Shown in pieces: positions 37,856-50,530 of a stretch of 64,000 bases of DNA. A model generated the notes under the pieces. That model saw nothing but the letters and a program-made list of their open reading frames with translations. It ran no database searches and had not been told where the DNA came from. The first letter of the stretch is position 1. Every line of letters starts with the position of its first letter. Both the position numbers and the translations under genes were made by a program. Origin of the DNA: Apis mellifera (lineage: Eukaryota > Arthropoda > Insecta > Hymenoptera > Apidae); contig NC_037648.1 in assembly GCF_003254395.2 (NCBI RefSeq), forward strand, positions 6,940,135 to 7,004,134, in the 5' to 3' direction.

Positions 37856-40800
37856 GAATTTCTTAACGATATTTTAAATCAATAATAAAAAATAATAATA
37901 AATAATAAATAATAAATCAATAACAAAAATAATTTATGAAATTGAACTATTTTCGAATATATATTAGATATAATATAATAGATAGATAATTAATATAGAT
38001 AATTAAATAATATATAGTATAGTTAATATATATATAGGTATAATTAATATAGATAATTAGTATAATATGAATAATTACATTATTAACTTTTTCTATTATT
38101 GCTTTAAAAATAATATAAATTTAACTTTTTATAAAAAAAATATAATTATAAATAATTAATTACAAAAAATAAAAGTACCAATGCATTAAAAATGAAAAAA
38201 ATACTTTGTTCTATTACTAAATTCCACGAAAAAAGAATTTCAACTGTTTAATATCATATAACTAATATAAATAATCAAATAGAAATCTTTCCTGAACAAA
38301 ATAATATTTAAATGAATATAATTATTATTATATGTTTTATGGTGTTGAAAATGAAGTAAATCAATATTTATTATATAACAAACAATTAATAATTAATAAT
38401 TTGTAAATAAGTTGTATATAAATTAAATTTTAATAAATATAACAATATATATTTTATTAAATTTCTAAATTACAAAATAAAAACTTGTATTTATTATATT
38501 TCAAAAACTAGTAATCCTTTCAATTCGTTAAAAATGTAATTTATATCATTTATCTTAATTTATATTATTTGCTATATAATTTGGAAGTAACATGTTACTT
38601 TTATTAAGATAAAATTATTAATTATACATCGAATAATTACTTTAACTTTATAAGAGGAAATAGAAGTGTTATATACAATATATTATATATAATACATTAT
38701 AATACATTATATATACATATATTTTATAAATTATATTAATTATATCATAATTCAAGCAATAATTAATTATTGTTTAAAGAAAAATATATTTAAAAATTAA
38801 AAATCGATATTTATTTGTTTAAAATTAAAAAATAAAATTGTTTCATAAATCTTTCATCAGTCTCAAATAGATGCATTAATAACAAAAATATTTATTACGT
38901 TTTATTTTAATCAAACGAGAATTTTTATTACAGACCAACAAAATGGATCGCAGGTGTTCGAGGAAACTGATGCTCGAAGCGCAGGAAAATGGCGAGGAGA
39001 GGCTGGCCTCTTATCAACTCCTCCAAACGGGTATTTTCCGCAACAGAACGTTGGTTCAGTTAAATTCGAAGTTCCAAAAGTACCTGTTATATTTGTGCTT
39101 GGTTCGTATTCTACGTAGAGTAAATATATAAAGAGTACAACATTTCTTAGAAAATTAAAAAAATAAAATTATATCATATTAATGTATAATATATTTTTAT
39201 ATATTCAATATAAAAAAGAATACATGTTTTTTTTATAAATTTTAATATATCTTAAATATTTAAAATTTTAATATGTTTTATATATATACCAAATCGATTC
39301 TTTTTCAAAAATTTTTTATTCAAAAAAATTTTATATTAGAAATAAGAACATAATAATTTTTATATATTATTTTTACATGATTTTCATTCTTTTTTTAGGT
39401 GGACCCGGTAGTGGAAAGGTGACACATTGTGATAATTTAATGCAAGAGAAAAAGGGCATAACACACATCAATATGATGGATCTTCTTCAACAGTATGCTT
39501 TAGGAAATGGTATATTTATATAAATATATGTATATTAATTATAAATTATTAAATCACGAAGAAAGAAATGTTATTATTAAATAAATTAATAAATATTATA
39601 TAAAAATGTATATGATTAAAACTATTTAATGATAATTAAAACTATAATGGTTCATAAGAAATAATTTATTACGCAAATTTCAATAATCTATTATAGAATA
39701 TACTAATGATTTTTTTAAAAATGAATATTTTTAATATTTTTAATGTAATTCTGTAAATTCTTATTTTTATTTATTATATATCTCTTAACACACTCTTAAT
39801 TTATTCAAAAATTAAAATGATTTTTTATTTAATTCAATTGAAAATCATTTTATATTAATAAATATTAATATATCAATGTTGTACAATTATCTCATATCAT
39901 CTTATATTAATATTCTTATTCTTATTGTTATATTCTTTATTTTTATAATAGATATGCAAGATTTCGGACAACTTAGCAGTAAAACAGTTGCGGAAGTTCT
40001 TATGCTCGAAATAAAAATGTCTCCAGGTTCCAAAGTCTTTCTTGTTAGTGGTTATCCACGTAATATGCGCGACGTAGTCGAATATGCCGAAAAAGTAAGT
40101 TCCTAATATTTTAATATAAACAATATCATATGTTTTAATATTTATTTAATTTAATAATTAGTTTTACTTTAATGTTCATTTTCTATTTAATAACATTATT
40201 TAATAAACATCAAATTCATAAACTATTATTTGAGATTAACATTAAAAATTAAGATTAAGATTAATAAATTATAATATATATTTAATATTAAATAATTAAA
40301 AATTAGAAAATTTGATTTTAAATTTATTATAATAAATTTTTATTATTATAATAAAAAAATATATATGTGTGCATTTACGTTTATAAAAAGTGTAATATAC
40401 TGAAATATCTTTAAAAAGTCGATTCTAAAATTAAAACAAAAAAAAAATTAATATATAAAAATATTAGCTAAAGTTTAATTATTTATTAAATTATAAATAA
40501 TGAAAATTAAATAGAAATATTTATAGACAAAAATGAAATCGCTCTGATATATTTTATTTTATAAAAAATTGAAAATATTTTTTTATTCAGATCAAAATTG
40601 TCAATGGTGTAATTCTCGTGTCCTGGAGACAAGAGATTCTCGAAAGGCAAATCGATTTCGGAGCACAGCTCGGACAAGTAGTAATTGAACTTGCAAGGAT
40701 GGAACTTTATAACTTTTATAGAAATGTTATGCCCGTCGCGGAATATTTCGATCAAAGTGGTATGTTATTAGAGGTAAGAAAAGATTTTTTAAATGATCAC

Positions 40801-43800
40801 ATTATTTTTATTATTATTGGATCAATTTTTTAAATTTATTAACATAGGTAATATAAAATTTTTAACATGATAATATTTGATTTCTTCTATCTTTTTTTTC
40901 AATAAATTTTTTTATTTTTTAATTATCATTTTTATGTAAATAATATAATATAAAAAAGAATATTGTATTTTTTCATAATTACAGGTAAATGGAGAAAGAA
41001 ATCCAAATGAGGTTTATGTGGATTTTCGTGAGGCAGTTTTCAAAGTTTTAGGTTTATCAAATGGTGAAGTACGAGATAAAAACGTCCCTCAATCATTAGA
41101 AGCAGAAGTACGTTACTATCTTTTAATAATAATAATTTATTTCTTACCAATTATCAAATAACTTTTATAATCTTTTGATTTTCTTCTATCTAAATATAGA
41201 AAATTTACAGATAGATAGATTTCTATTTACTATATTACATAAAAATAAAAATATTGAAAAAAATAAAGTATTATATACGTAATTCATTCGTTTTTATCAA
41301 TTAAAATTAGAATTTGAAATGAAATTTTAATAACTTCCTATTCATATTTAAATTTTGTTGCAAATAATTTTATATTATTTTTTTTTAAATAATATAAAAT
41401 ATGATTTATGTAGAGAAATTTTTATAAATTTTTACATTCAAAAATATTAGTATATCGAAAAATGTAATTTAGTAACTTGCAGTGAATAACAAATTTACAT
41501 TATTTTCTTTATATATATTTTTGAATATATTATCCATGTCATTTAATATTTATAAACGTATTTTAAATAAATTCAACTAGAAAATGAAAAATACTTATAT
41601 TTTAATATATTCGTTTCTTATGAAGATTACATAAAAATTTGAATTATTCAATGAATAATAATTAAATTTCAGGTAGAAGTGGAGAGAAGAAAAGAATCTA
41701 TTCCAAAATCACCATCTCCTAAGAAGGAAATGGTATCAAAAATAACACAATTACCTATCACTGTGAATGTCAAATCTACAAAAACCGCAAATAAACCTAG
41801 AAAAGGATTACCTGCGTTCATCTGGGTTATAGGTAACTATAAAAAAATAGTTGAAATAATACTCTTTCTTTTTGCTTATGATTTTAATAAATAAAGAGAA
41901 TGTATTAGTTATTTACGCATTCACATAACTTTCTTATTTCTAAAAAAATAAATTAGCAAAAAATTTCAAAATTTGTGAACTTTCCGAAATTTTTATCACA
42001 TTTTATATAAATATAATATTCGAAAATTAAATTTAAAAAATAAAATTAAATAACAGAATATTATTTCATATTTATTTACATTATATTAACATCTTATATA
42101 AAAAGTATCATTTTGATATATTCAAAGATATTCAAGTTAAATATTATAGACTATATAGAATTATATATAATTATATATAATTATATATATTATATTATAT
42201 AAAATATAAATTATCAAAATGTTCTTAAAAATTTAAATGTTCTTAAAATTTAACTTTAAGAAGAAATAGAATCGTTATATTAATACAAACAAAGACTATT
42301 TCGAAATGGAAATTAAATTTAGATTAATTAACTAATAAAATTTTTATAAATACGATCCAATAATTTTTCTTTTACAAAAGTTGGCTCAATTGTTAAGATC
42401 ATCTTATTATTAAATTTTTCTATTATGTTATACTTTTGGTATTTCATTTTTTTTAGGTGGTCCAGGAAGCAATAAAGAAAATCTATGCACTCAAGCTGTT
42501 CGTAACATGCCAGGTTGGGTTCAAGTTAGTATCGGTGGTTTATTGAGAACAATGGCATCCTCGAATACCATTGTCAATGAAGCTATTGTCTCTGGAGAAA
42601 TGGTATCGCAAGATATTGTGATGCAACTAGTAGAACAACAGATTATTTTAAATCGAGACACCGATGGTATAGTTATAGACGGTTATCCAAGGGATTTAAA
42701 TCAAATTCACGAATTCGAAGATAAGGTAATTTAAAATAAAATAAATCATGTACATATAGTGCGTTCCAATAATTATTATTAATAGCTTATGTAATACTTT
42801 GCTTTTATGGTATAAGATTTAATATTAAACATTCCGTGATTAAGTTTATTCGAGTTTATTTTCAAAAATGTTATCAGTTTGGCCAGCAACCACCGTTAGT
42901 ATTACTGGATTGTTCAAAATTGCAACTCGGCAGAGGAAGATTGGATGATAATGTATCTGCATTTAGAAAAAGATTAGAACTCTTCCGCGAAATATCTTTG
43001 CCTATGTTAAAAGCTTTGGATAATGAGAATCGCTTAACAATTGTAAGTACAATTCAATTTATTTAAAATATTTTCCTTAGAACTTCTAAAATAAATTTTC
43101 CAGAATATATATATATATATATATAAATATATACATGTTAATATATTCGTATATCAACTTTTATATCTATTTTGAAGTTTCTAAAATCAATTCTCTTATA
43201 ATTATATTAACATTATATATAAAATTGAGAATTAAACATTTTTTCCATTCTTATTATTGATTGTGAATGAAACTATGAAAAAATAATCTTTAAAATATAT
43301 CTCTAAATTATAAAAAATATCTTTTAAAAGATTATTATCTGATCATTAACTTATTGCAATATTTGAAATAATTTAATATCAATTATTATATATTTCATGT
43401 ATCACATATTATACAAAATATTATACAAAATTATACAAAATCAAAAGCGCTAAATAAATAGTTTTTTTTTAATGTTAAAATAATTAATTTAATATTAAAA
43501 TAATTAGTATATATTTTATTTTAATTTAAAAAAACAAGAATATAAAATTTTTCCATTGTACAAAAAAAGAGAAACAAATAAAATTACAATCTAATCTTTG
43601 TCTAATATATTAACTTTAATTAAAATTAAAATTAATTAAAATTAATTAAAATTAAATTATACCAACATTGTTTTTTGAAATCTATTTGAATGTTTTTTTT
43701 TTTTTTTTTTTTTTTTTTAGTTCAAAATTTACTATACTCAAAATTCTTTATTTGATAATATATTATATATCTTATATATTAGATCGCAATTTTTAATTCA

Positions 43801-46140
43801 CATTATAAAACTACTAAATTATATTATATTGTCAACTATATCAATATTATCAGTTATTATTAGAGATATGAATTCAAAACTGCAAAACTCTACAAAATTC
43901 AAAAAGTTTTATCTTTCAATCTCAAAATTTTTCGTTATTTTTATGATTTAAAATTCGAAATTTCGAAATTCAAGTAAAAAATAATTCATATAACTTTAAA
44001 AAGGAAAAGATGTAAGTTATTATGACAATATGAATTTATTTTTATTTAATTAGTAAATTCAATTTTATTTAAAAAATATTATATAAAAATGTATGTAGGA
44101 AAAAAACATAAAAATTTATATTTTTGCGAACCAAAGATAATATATTGTTCAATTTGAATTTAAAAAATTTCAGAAATTTCAAATTTTATCAAGAATTAAA
44201 CTTTTTAATTCTTGATAAAATAATACTATTTCATAAAAAACAAAATTAAAAAAAAAAAAAAGAAGTAAACATTTTAGATTTCGAGAATTTTTTTCTGTGT
44301 TTCGAATTTTGAAAATTTCGAAAGTTTCCCAAAGTTTCGAATTCGAATTTTATAAATCAAAAATTTGTTTTCAATTTATTGTAATTATTATTTAAAATAT
44401 TATCTGAAAATAATTATATAAAATAATTATATATTAAAATGTTTTAAATATAGATTGATGGCGACACCGATGTACCAAGTGTACAACAAGAATTTGCAGC
44501 TGCACTTTATCAATTAATAATACAAACACGTCGCAAAAAAGAAAATGATCCACATGACTCTGAATCGCAGATAATACAAGATAATGAAAATAACACAAAA
44601 TCAAGTGTACTAATTTCTAACAATAGAAATGAATCAATTATATCAAATGGTATTTCTAAACAGATAATTGATAGTAAATCAAATATGAAGAAAACAACCA
44701 ATACTATAAAGAATATGAATGGGATGAGTATACATGGTAAACAATATTTTTTATTTTTAATTTGTAAAAATATTCTTTATAAGGCCAATAAAGTTGTTAT
44801 TTATTAAATAAATTATGAAAGAAGAATAAATAAAAATGATAGAAGATGAATAAAAATTTAAATAATTAATATTAAATAATAATTTGAATAATAATAATAA
44901 TTTGTATATTGTATATTATATTGCATGTATTATATATGATTTGAAAATAGAGACATTTCAAAGATTTCAAAACCATTTTAAAATTTAAATTGAATTACAT
45001 ATTTTTTTATATACTAATAAATATATTTTCTTATATTCTATTAAAAAATTAATTATTGAATATTAAAATAAATACATACTCTTATTTTAAAATGAAATAT
45101 TTTTTATAAAAATTAATATTTAATAATATTCAATTTTTGCAATTATAATAAAATTATATATATGTTATATAATTATTAAAATTGGATATACTTGAACTAA
45201 TTAATTGTTATAATATAATTGCCATATTAAATAAGTATAATGATACAAATATTTTTTATATAAAATATATTATTATATATCTAAAAACGATTAGTTCAAA
45301 AAATATATTGAATTATGTAAAATTTAATTGTATGAAAAATGAGTACAATACATTACTTACTACTTATTTTACGCTTTTCTTGCAATCTTAGAAATTTAAA
45401 ATTTTAAGTAAAATCTCTAAATTAATAATTTTTTGCTATAAATGAATAAGTAGTTTATATAAGAATAAAATAAATGAATTAATGATTAATAATTATTAAA
45501 AAATATCTATAATTCCATTTAAAAAACAAAGTTAATATTCATATATTTTCATCTAAAAAAAATTTAAATTATATATTTTTCAAAACGAAATAAATTCTAT
45601 TTGAAATATTTTTTTAAATTATTGATTCTGCATTATGAAAACTACATTCACATAAATTTTAAAAATAAATTAACATCATTTAGAAAAATATAAAACTGAT
45701 ATTTTTGTTATAAATTTAAATTATAGAAATTTTTTTAAATAAGAATCTTTTTAAAGAATTAAATAAAATCAAGTATCAATCATGTTGCATCAAATTAAAT
45801 GGTATAAAAAAAAATTGAAAATATTTAAGTAGAATAAAAATATGGTTTAATTAATTATTCACGATACAAATTTCTATTTACAGGGGCAGCACGAATTATA
45901 AATGGATTAAAGAATAATACGAAACATGCTCAAAAAAATGGTGTTGAATATGTGCAAAACGGTATCGCGAATGGCGCTGCACACATGCTACAAAATGGCG
46001 TAGCACATTTGGCCAATGGAATTGTGCCGAGTAATAACAAGATTGCACCAGCAATCCAAAATTATTTATCAAATAACACAGATGCTGTGAGAAAAATGTA
46101 CAACGAGGTCGAAGGTTATCAACAAAATTTACACATATAA
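26868..46140 (+). CDS. Tandem-domain adenylate kinase, AK5-like
   Basis: Eleven coding exons join in phase: 26868-26889, 38934-39101, 39399-39509, 39952-40094, 40591-40773, 40985-41107, 41673-41832, 42457-42725, 42878-43042, 44454-44736 and 45884-46140, giving 627 aa. Adenylate kinases interconvert AMP, ADP and ATP; AK5 proteins carry two kinase domains. Domain 1 (about 58-255) has an intact P-loop GGPGSGK (64-70), but DGYPR is SGYPR (133-137) and the LID RxDD motif is missing. Domain 2 (about 298-465) has GGPGSNK (304-310, Gly changed to Asn), an intact DGYPRD (378-383) and GRLDDN (413-418) in a shortened LID. A polar linker (about 470-540) and an Ala/Asn/Gly-rich repeated tail follow. The start MGICLDT is chosen because only this frame enters exon 3 in phase and its context is strong (A at -3, G at +4). 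MGxC is typical of myristoylated/palmitoylated N-termini, but Asp6 departs from the usual myristoylation pattern. An AATAAA lies at 46711-46716. Confidence 0.85.
27487..27900. repeat. Compound AT repeat with 169-bp tandem duplication
   Basis: A unit starting AAATTTATTATTTTAAAATA occurs at 27487 and again at 27656. Each copy is followed by long AT-dinucleotide runs and repeated AATATACATATAATATATA blocks. A third partial start (AAATACTTAAATATATAAAA) appears near 27902. This is local tandem expansion of a low-complexity unit. Confidence 0.85.
30694..30712. promoter_or_regulatory. E-box inside an inverted repeat
   Basis: GTCACA (30694-30699) and TGTGAC (30707-30712) are perfect inverted arms, and a CACGTG E-box lies at 30703-30708, in a less AT-biased patch of the AK5 intron. 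A bHLH-type binding site is possible but unproven. Confidence 0.3.
30932..31160. mobile_element. Palindromic MITE-like element, copy C
   Basis: AAAAATTGATATACAAAA (30951-30968) is repeated exactly in inverted orientation at 31107-31124 (18 bp). The arms extend inwards through TTTATTTATTGAATTACGAA against TACTTATAATTTGATAAATA and outwards through CTTTCGAAGA against ATCTTTCAAAG. It is non-coding, about 229 bp. Confidence 0.6.
32440..32580. mobile_element. MITE-like element, left-arm fragment
   Basis: Carries the family left-arm order: AACAAAAAAATTAATATATA, AAAATATTGG, TTTATTTATTAAGTTATAAA, then AATTTTGCATTAAGTCAAAG and GATAAATATGACAGA. A matching right arm is not recognisable beyond ATTTTATCTAGTAAG, so the copy is truncated or diverged. 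Confidence 0.4.
34655..34870. mobile_element. Palindromic MITE-like element, copy D
   Basis: Centre GAGAGGGAGATAAAGTGAA faces CAGCTCTCTGTCTCATATTC. The right arm continues with ATTTAATGTAAATTTAATAA, ATAAGTTTCG, TTTTTGTATAATAATTTTTA, TGTTTGTTTTCG and TTTTTAGAAT, each matching other copies. The left arm (GATTGATATAAG, TATAAATTGCATGAAG) is more diverged. Confidence 0.5.
37200..37330. repeat. Degenerate TAGATA/GATAGTAGA repeat
   Basis: Irregular repetition of ATAGAT, GTAGAT and AATAGT units, including ATAGATATAGTAGTAGATAT. It resembles an old, mutated GATA-type microsatellite. Confidence 0.6.
37986..38060. repeat. Short direct repeat in AT-rich DNA
   Basis: The string ATAATTAATATAGATAATTA occurs at 37986-38005 and again at 38040-38059, separated by further TATAG-rich sequence in the AK5 intron. 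Confidence 0.7.
40415..40500. mobile_element. MITE-like element fragment in AK5 intron
   Basis: TCGATTCTAAAATTAAAACA followed by TTAATATATAAAAATATTAG and TTATTTATTAAATTATAAAT reproduces the left-arm order of the family, ending about 90 bp before the next AK5 exon. No right arm is visible. Confidence 0.4.
43137..43201. mobile_element. MITE-like element, right-end fragment in AK5 intron
   Basis: Read on the minus strand this segment gives GATTTTAGAA, then AAAATAGATATAAAAGTTGA and TATACGAA, matching the outer end of complete copies. The inner part is absent. Confidence 0.4.
43693..43718. repeat. Poly-T run of about 26
   Basis: An uninterrupted T homopolymer followed by AG in the intron before AK5 exon 11. 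It resembles an extreme pyrimidine tract plus acceptor, but no exon of the right phase follows. It may also be a retroposed poly(A) tail in reverse orientation. Confidence 0.8.
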
Positions 46141-47242
46141 AAGCGTAAAAATCATCATTCAAATGAAAAGAAAAAAAATAGAAAATATTTTTAATATTGT
46201 CCTATCTTTTTATAAATTAAATCGATCATGTTAATATTCACGAAATTAAATTATTTTACGCTTGTACTCGAGGTTCCTCTCTAATGAAACATGTAGTATA
46301 ATATTATATAGCATACTTATTCATATACAACATATTATATTATACGGAATGTATTCGACATTTCCTGATAACCTGTTAGAGTGTAATCAAAAAAAAAATA
46401 AGAAAACAGTATTGTATAAAATTTCCTTTTTTGATCTTATAATATTTTATTATATAAAATTTTGTATAAAAAGAATTAAAGAAAAATTATAGAATTTTAA
46501 AATGGAAAAAAGATCTTAGTGTTGAAAGTAAGTTTTAGAAACAATATCTCTAAATTATTACGACAGTTAACATGTATATTTTTTATATATGATGTGAAGT
46601 TCTTTTAAAATTGTCTATAATATTTAAAAATTTAATATTTTTCCATTTAGTTTTTATTATTATAACAAAAATTAGACAATAAATTAATTAATAAATAGAG
46701 AAATATAATAAATAAAGATTTGTTGTCATTTTTTATTATTTATTTAATGCTTATCTTTGCTTAATCTATTTATATTGAACTATGTATTATCTTATACTAT
46801 GTGAAAAATATATTTCTATAGAATTTTATTTTTATTAAAAAATGAATTGAAAAATGAAAAAAATATATATAATCAGATTATGCTTAAATTTGAAATAAAA
46901 ATTAAATTATAAAGAATAATGTGAAATATTTTCATAACTGAAAAAAAATATATCTACATAATTAATTTTTTATAATACTAAATATAATATGTATGCAATT
47001 ATTTTATGAAAAATAATAATGAAAAAACTTGTCAATTAAGTACTAGTCGTATTATATTATTTCAACGTAAAAAATATAATGAGTATACAGATAAAATCGT
47101 TTCATATTTTCAATAAAAAAATTAATATTCCGATATTTATTATTGAATTTCTATTTTGTGTGAAAAAATTATTTAAATATCGTATTACTTATAATATGAA
47201 AATATAAATTGAACATTTCATTATGTAAAATAAAAAATAATA

Positions 47243-47330
47243 TAAAATTATTTTTAAATTTTATTAGTAAATTATATACAAAAATATGTAAAATTATTTT
47301 TAAATTTTATTACTAAATTATATACAAAAT
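47243..47330. repeat. 46-bp tandem duplication
   Basis: TAAAATTATTTTTAAATTTT begins units at 47243 and 47289. Both run on through ATTA(G/C)TAAATTATATACAAAA and differ at about one base over the shared part, so the duplication is recent. Confidence 0.9.
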
Positions 47331-47949
47331 TTATATAATATAATATGATTATATAATAATAATTATTTAATTAATATCTTATATAATATTAATTAAATAT
47401 ATAAATATTAAATAATATTTATTTAAACGAAAAATATTATATTATCCTACTCATATTCAGAATAATAAAAATTTTATAAAAAAAAAATAAATTTTTTCTA
47501 TGAAAATATTAAATTATATAGTTTAATATTTAATATTTTATTTAATAATTCTATATTTAGTTTTAAAACATTTTGATATAACAAAATAATTTTGGCGTTT
47601 TATTTGTATATTTTTAATAAATTTTTTTCTAACTAGTCTATATTTGCAATCTACAATTATTGTTTCATATTTTCACATATTGTAAACAACGAGATTTAAA
47701 TTATTATTAATTACTATTAATTACTATTAATTAATTATATTATAAACATTTTCATATACAATTGAATAGTTTGAAAAAAGATAAATTTTAATATTATTAT
47801 TTTTTTAAATAAACGCATAAAAAATATGTAAATACGTTTTTTAATTGAAATCATATATATTTTAAAACATTAATCAATGCAATTTAATATTCCCTATAAA
47901 AAAAATATTAACTTATTTATAACTTATATCTAAAAATCATTAGTTTATA

Positions 47950-47977
47950 TTTTATTTTATTTTATTTTATTTTATTT
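47950..47977. repeat. ATTTT pentanucleotide microsatellite
   Basis: About five and a half copies of ATTTT in tandem in the desert downstream of AK5. Confidence 0.9.
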
Positions 47978-48224
47978 TTAAAATATATTTTAATTTTAAT
48001 TTTATTATAAAATCAAATTCTCTTATAATTAATTAACTTTGTTTATCACTATTAGCATTCAACTGTATATGAAACATTTTTTGCAAATAATAATAAGATA
48101 TAAAGATATAAATTAAAATGATATCATTGAATCACATGAATGAATCATCTTTATGTCTTTATATTTTTAATTAATAATATTAATGTATTCATAGGATAAT
48201 ATATTTTAAATATCAATATATTTT

Positions 48225-48475
48225 AGAAGTTAAAACAAAATAAAAATATAGAAAAATATAGACTTATTTATTAAGTTATAAGCAATTTAAAATTGCGATA
48301 AACGAAGCATGATAGAGTAAGATAGCTCTATTTCTGTCATATTGCTATTTTGTTCTATCTCTATCTCGTTTGTTCTTAATTTGTAATTGTATAAAATTTT
48401 TGAATAATACTTCAATTAACATTTTTGTATACCAATTTTTGTATTTGTTTTGAATCATTCCTTCAAAAGTGTCTC
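48225..48475. mobile_element. Palindromic MITE-like element, copy E
   Basis: The left arm has AAAACAAAATAAAAATATAG, CTTATTTATTAAGTTATAAG and CAATTTAAAATTGCGATAAA. The right arm has TTTTTGTATACCAATTTTTG then TATTTGTTTTGAATCATTCC. The centre contains GATAGAGTAAGATAG facing GTTCTATCTCTATCTCG. It is non-coding, about 250 bp, and diverged in the left arm. Confidence 0.5.
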
Positions 48476-49390
48476 ACAAATGTATAAATGTATTAACCTT
48501 GTATACATTTATGACCAAACTTTACTTAACATTTTTTAATTACTTTCAATATTCATGATTTACAAGGGAAATTCGAAAACAATCTGTATAATTATATTCA
48601 CATCGTGCCTTAAAATGATTACGACTTAAATAGATTTAAATAAATTTAAATAAATGTAAAATAATTTAAAAATAAAGCCAAATATAAAGTTATATTTGCA
48701 AATATACTTATATACATAAAATAAGATATTTGGTGTAAAAAAAACTTTAAACAAATATTTAAATATTAAGATTTCGAGACTAAATAATTATATGATACAT
48801 TTAAATGTAATATGAAATACATATTTATTTTTTCTTTTCTATTTCCTTTCTTTCTCTTTTCTTTTTTCTTACTCTTTTTTATTTAGATATTATAATAAAC
48901 AAATGGCTCATTGAATCAATTAAATTCAAAAAAAACAAATAAACAGTTCGAATAAACAATTTTTCAGATAATTGACCAGGAAAAATTAAATTTATGAACA
49001 AAACAATTATTAATCATAAAATTAAAAATGAAACAATTTTTAAATATTCATATAGATATTCATTAAAAAAATGTATTATAAAAAATTAATTAATCGTTCC
49101 AAAATCCTTATTTTCCGTTATTTTTTCCTTGTCCATCAAATATAAACATTTAAAATTATTAGATAATTTAAATATAAATTTAATTTTTATATAATTTTTC
49201 CTATCTTCAGATAACCGAAATTCAAATAATTTTAACATTTTACTATAATATGAATTATTAAAATAAATAAAAAAAATTAAATTCAAGTTATTTTCTGTCT
49301 TTTATAAACGAATATCATATAAAAAAAATTTTTTTTTTAATTTCATCTATTTTGCAAAAATAATATTATCTAAATAAACTAAGATTAGAT

Positions 49391-49425
49391 CAGTGTTTCT
49401 CAATATGAAATATAACCTCATAGAG
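49391..49425 (+). mobile_element. Possible hAT-type transposon terminus
   Basis: CAGTGTTTCTCAA is a typical 5' terminal inverted repeat of hAT-superfamily elements, and TATAACCTCATAGAGGGAGG follows. A second locus at 58528 shares CAGTGTTTCT and ATATAACCTCA. No matching opposite terminus or transposase was found, so this is at best a solo end or short remnant. Confidence 0.25.
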
Positions 49426-50395
49426 GGAGGAATTTAAATATTTTGGATGAATAATTAAAAATATTTAAAGTTAAATACTTTCCTTAAATATAACATTATA
49501 TCTAATATTTTGAAATATAAGAAAAAAATAAAAATTTTTATTTTACTGATTTTCTTTACGTCATCTTTATTAGAAAAGATAAAAATCTAATTCTAAATTC
49601 TTACAAAGTATATAGAATTTTTTAAATATATTTTAAAATTAAAAAATACGTAGAATTATAATACAATTAATATATCTTGAACTTGTCTGAAACAAAATAT
49701 GCTAAGATATTTTTTAATTAAGAGAATAGAATATTTAATTTATATTTTTTTAAAAATATGTATAATTATTATCTTAGATGAAACAAAATTTTTTGAGATA
49801 TTGAAAAGAGATACGAATAAAAAAAATTGGGACATTTCAATTTTAAATAATATTTATTTTATAATAAGTATGACGAAATATAAATAATTTAAATTTAACT
49901 AAAAAACATTTAAAACATTTATCTAATTTATTCTAATTCATTTCAATAAAACAATAAATATTGTTTTCTTTTGATTTAATTTAAACAGATTTGGAAATTT
50001 ATTTTCATGTTTAATATATAAATAAAAATAATTCTTTAAAATTATTGTTTATTTATTTATATTTTATTCAGCATTGATAATGAAATTCATTTTGCTTAAC
50101 ATATGGATTTAATAACTTTAAAAATTTTCCAAATGAATATCTTTCAAATAATAAAATCAATAATTATTTCCTAATTAATTTAATTATTTTTATATATGTT
50201 TTATATCTGTTTTTTTTTCTAAATTTAAATCATTTATATTATAATAATAAAAAAGTAATAGAAAAAAGAGAATTATGAGAAATAAATACATAAAATAATT
50301 CAAAAAGCTTATTAATTTATCGATATTTTAAAATATATGATATATTAATAATATTATAATATTCAGAGTATTAATATATTGAAATATTGATTCTA

Positions 50396-50530
50396 TAAAT
50401 TAAAATAAACATAAAAAAAAAAGAATGCAAAAATATTGAAGTTTATTTATTTATGTTATAAGTTTAAATTTATGTTAGATAAAATAAATCAAAGATAGAA
50501 GAAAAATGATGATATAATGAAAAGAAAGTC
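50396..50530. mobile_element. MITE-like element, left-arm fragment
   Basis: AAATTAAAATAAACATAAAA leads to GAAGTTTATTTATTTATGTT, ATAAGTTTAAATTTATGTTA and GATAAAATAAATCAAAGATA, the left-arm order of the family. It stops near the centre of the palindrome. Confidence 0.4.

Larger units (their letters stand above)
26890..38933 (+). other. AK5 12-kb intron
   Basis: This intron separates the seven-codon first coding exon from the rest of the protein. It is AT-rich, with a large compound AT-repeat field (27487-27900), MITE-like copies (30932-31160, 32440-32580, 34655-34870) and a degenerate TAGATA-type repeat (37200-37330). It also has small less AT-biased islands at about 29130-29260, 30630-30780 and 31780-31930 that may be regulatory. 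No coding exon was recognised. Confidence 0.6.
26827..39422 (+). other. Overlapping upstream reading frame in AK5 mRNA
   Basis: An ATG at 26827, 41 bases before the AK5 start and in another frame, reads 21 codons to the donor (26827-26889). It then reads through the whole of exon 3 without a stop (38934-39101, 56 codons) and ends at a TGA in exon 4 (39420-39422), giving 84 aa (start MAVVGSWHPLNDLL). It has T at -3, a weaker context than the main ATG. It may be chance or a translation-dampening frame. Confidence 0.35.

Noticed and set aside
43693..43720. Poly-T plus AG as an additional AK5 splice acceptor
   Set aside because: The downstream sequence has no open frame in the required phase, and exon 11 at 44454 joins perfectly to exon 10.
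45896..46162. Minus-strand 88-codon ORF over the last AK5 exon
   Set aside because: It lies antisense to a real coding exon that joins in phase to the rest of the kinase; the Cys/His-rich look comes from reverse reading of the repeat.
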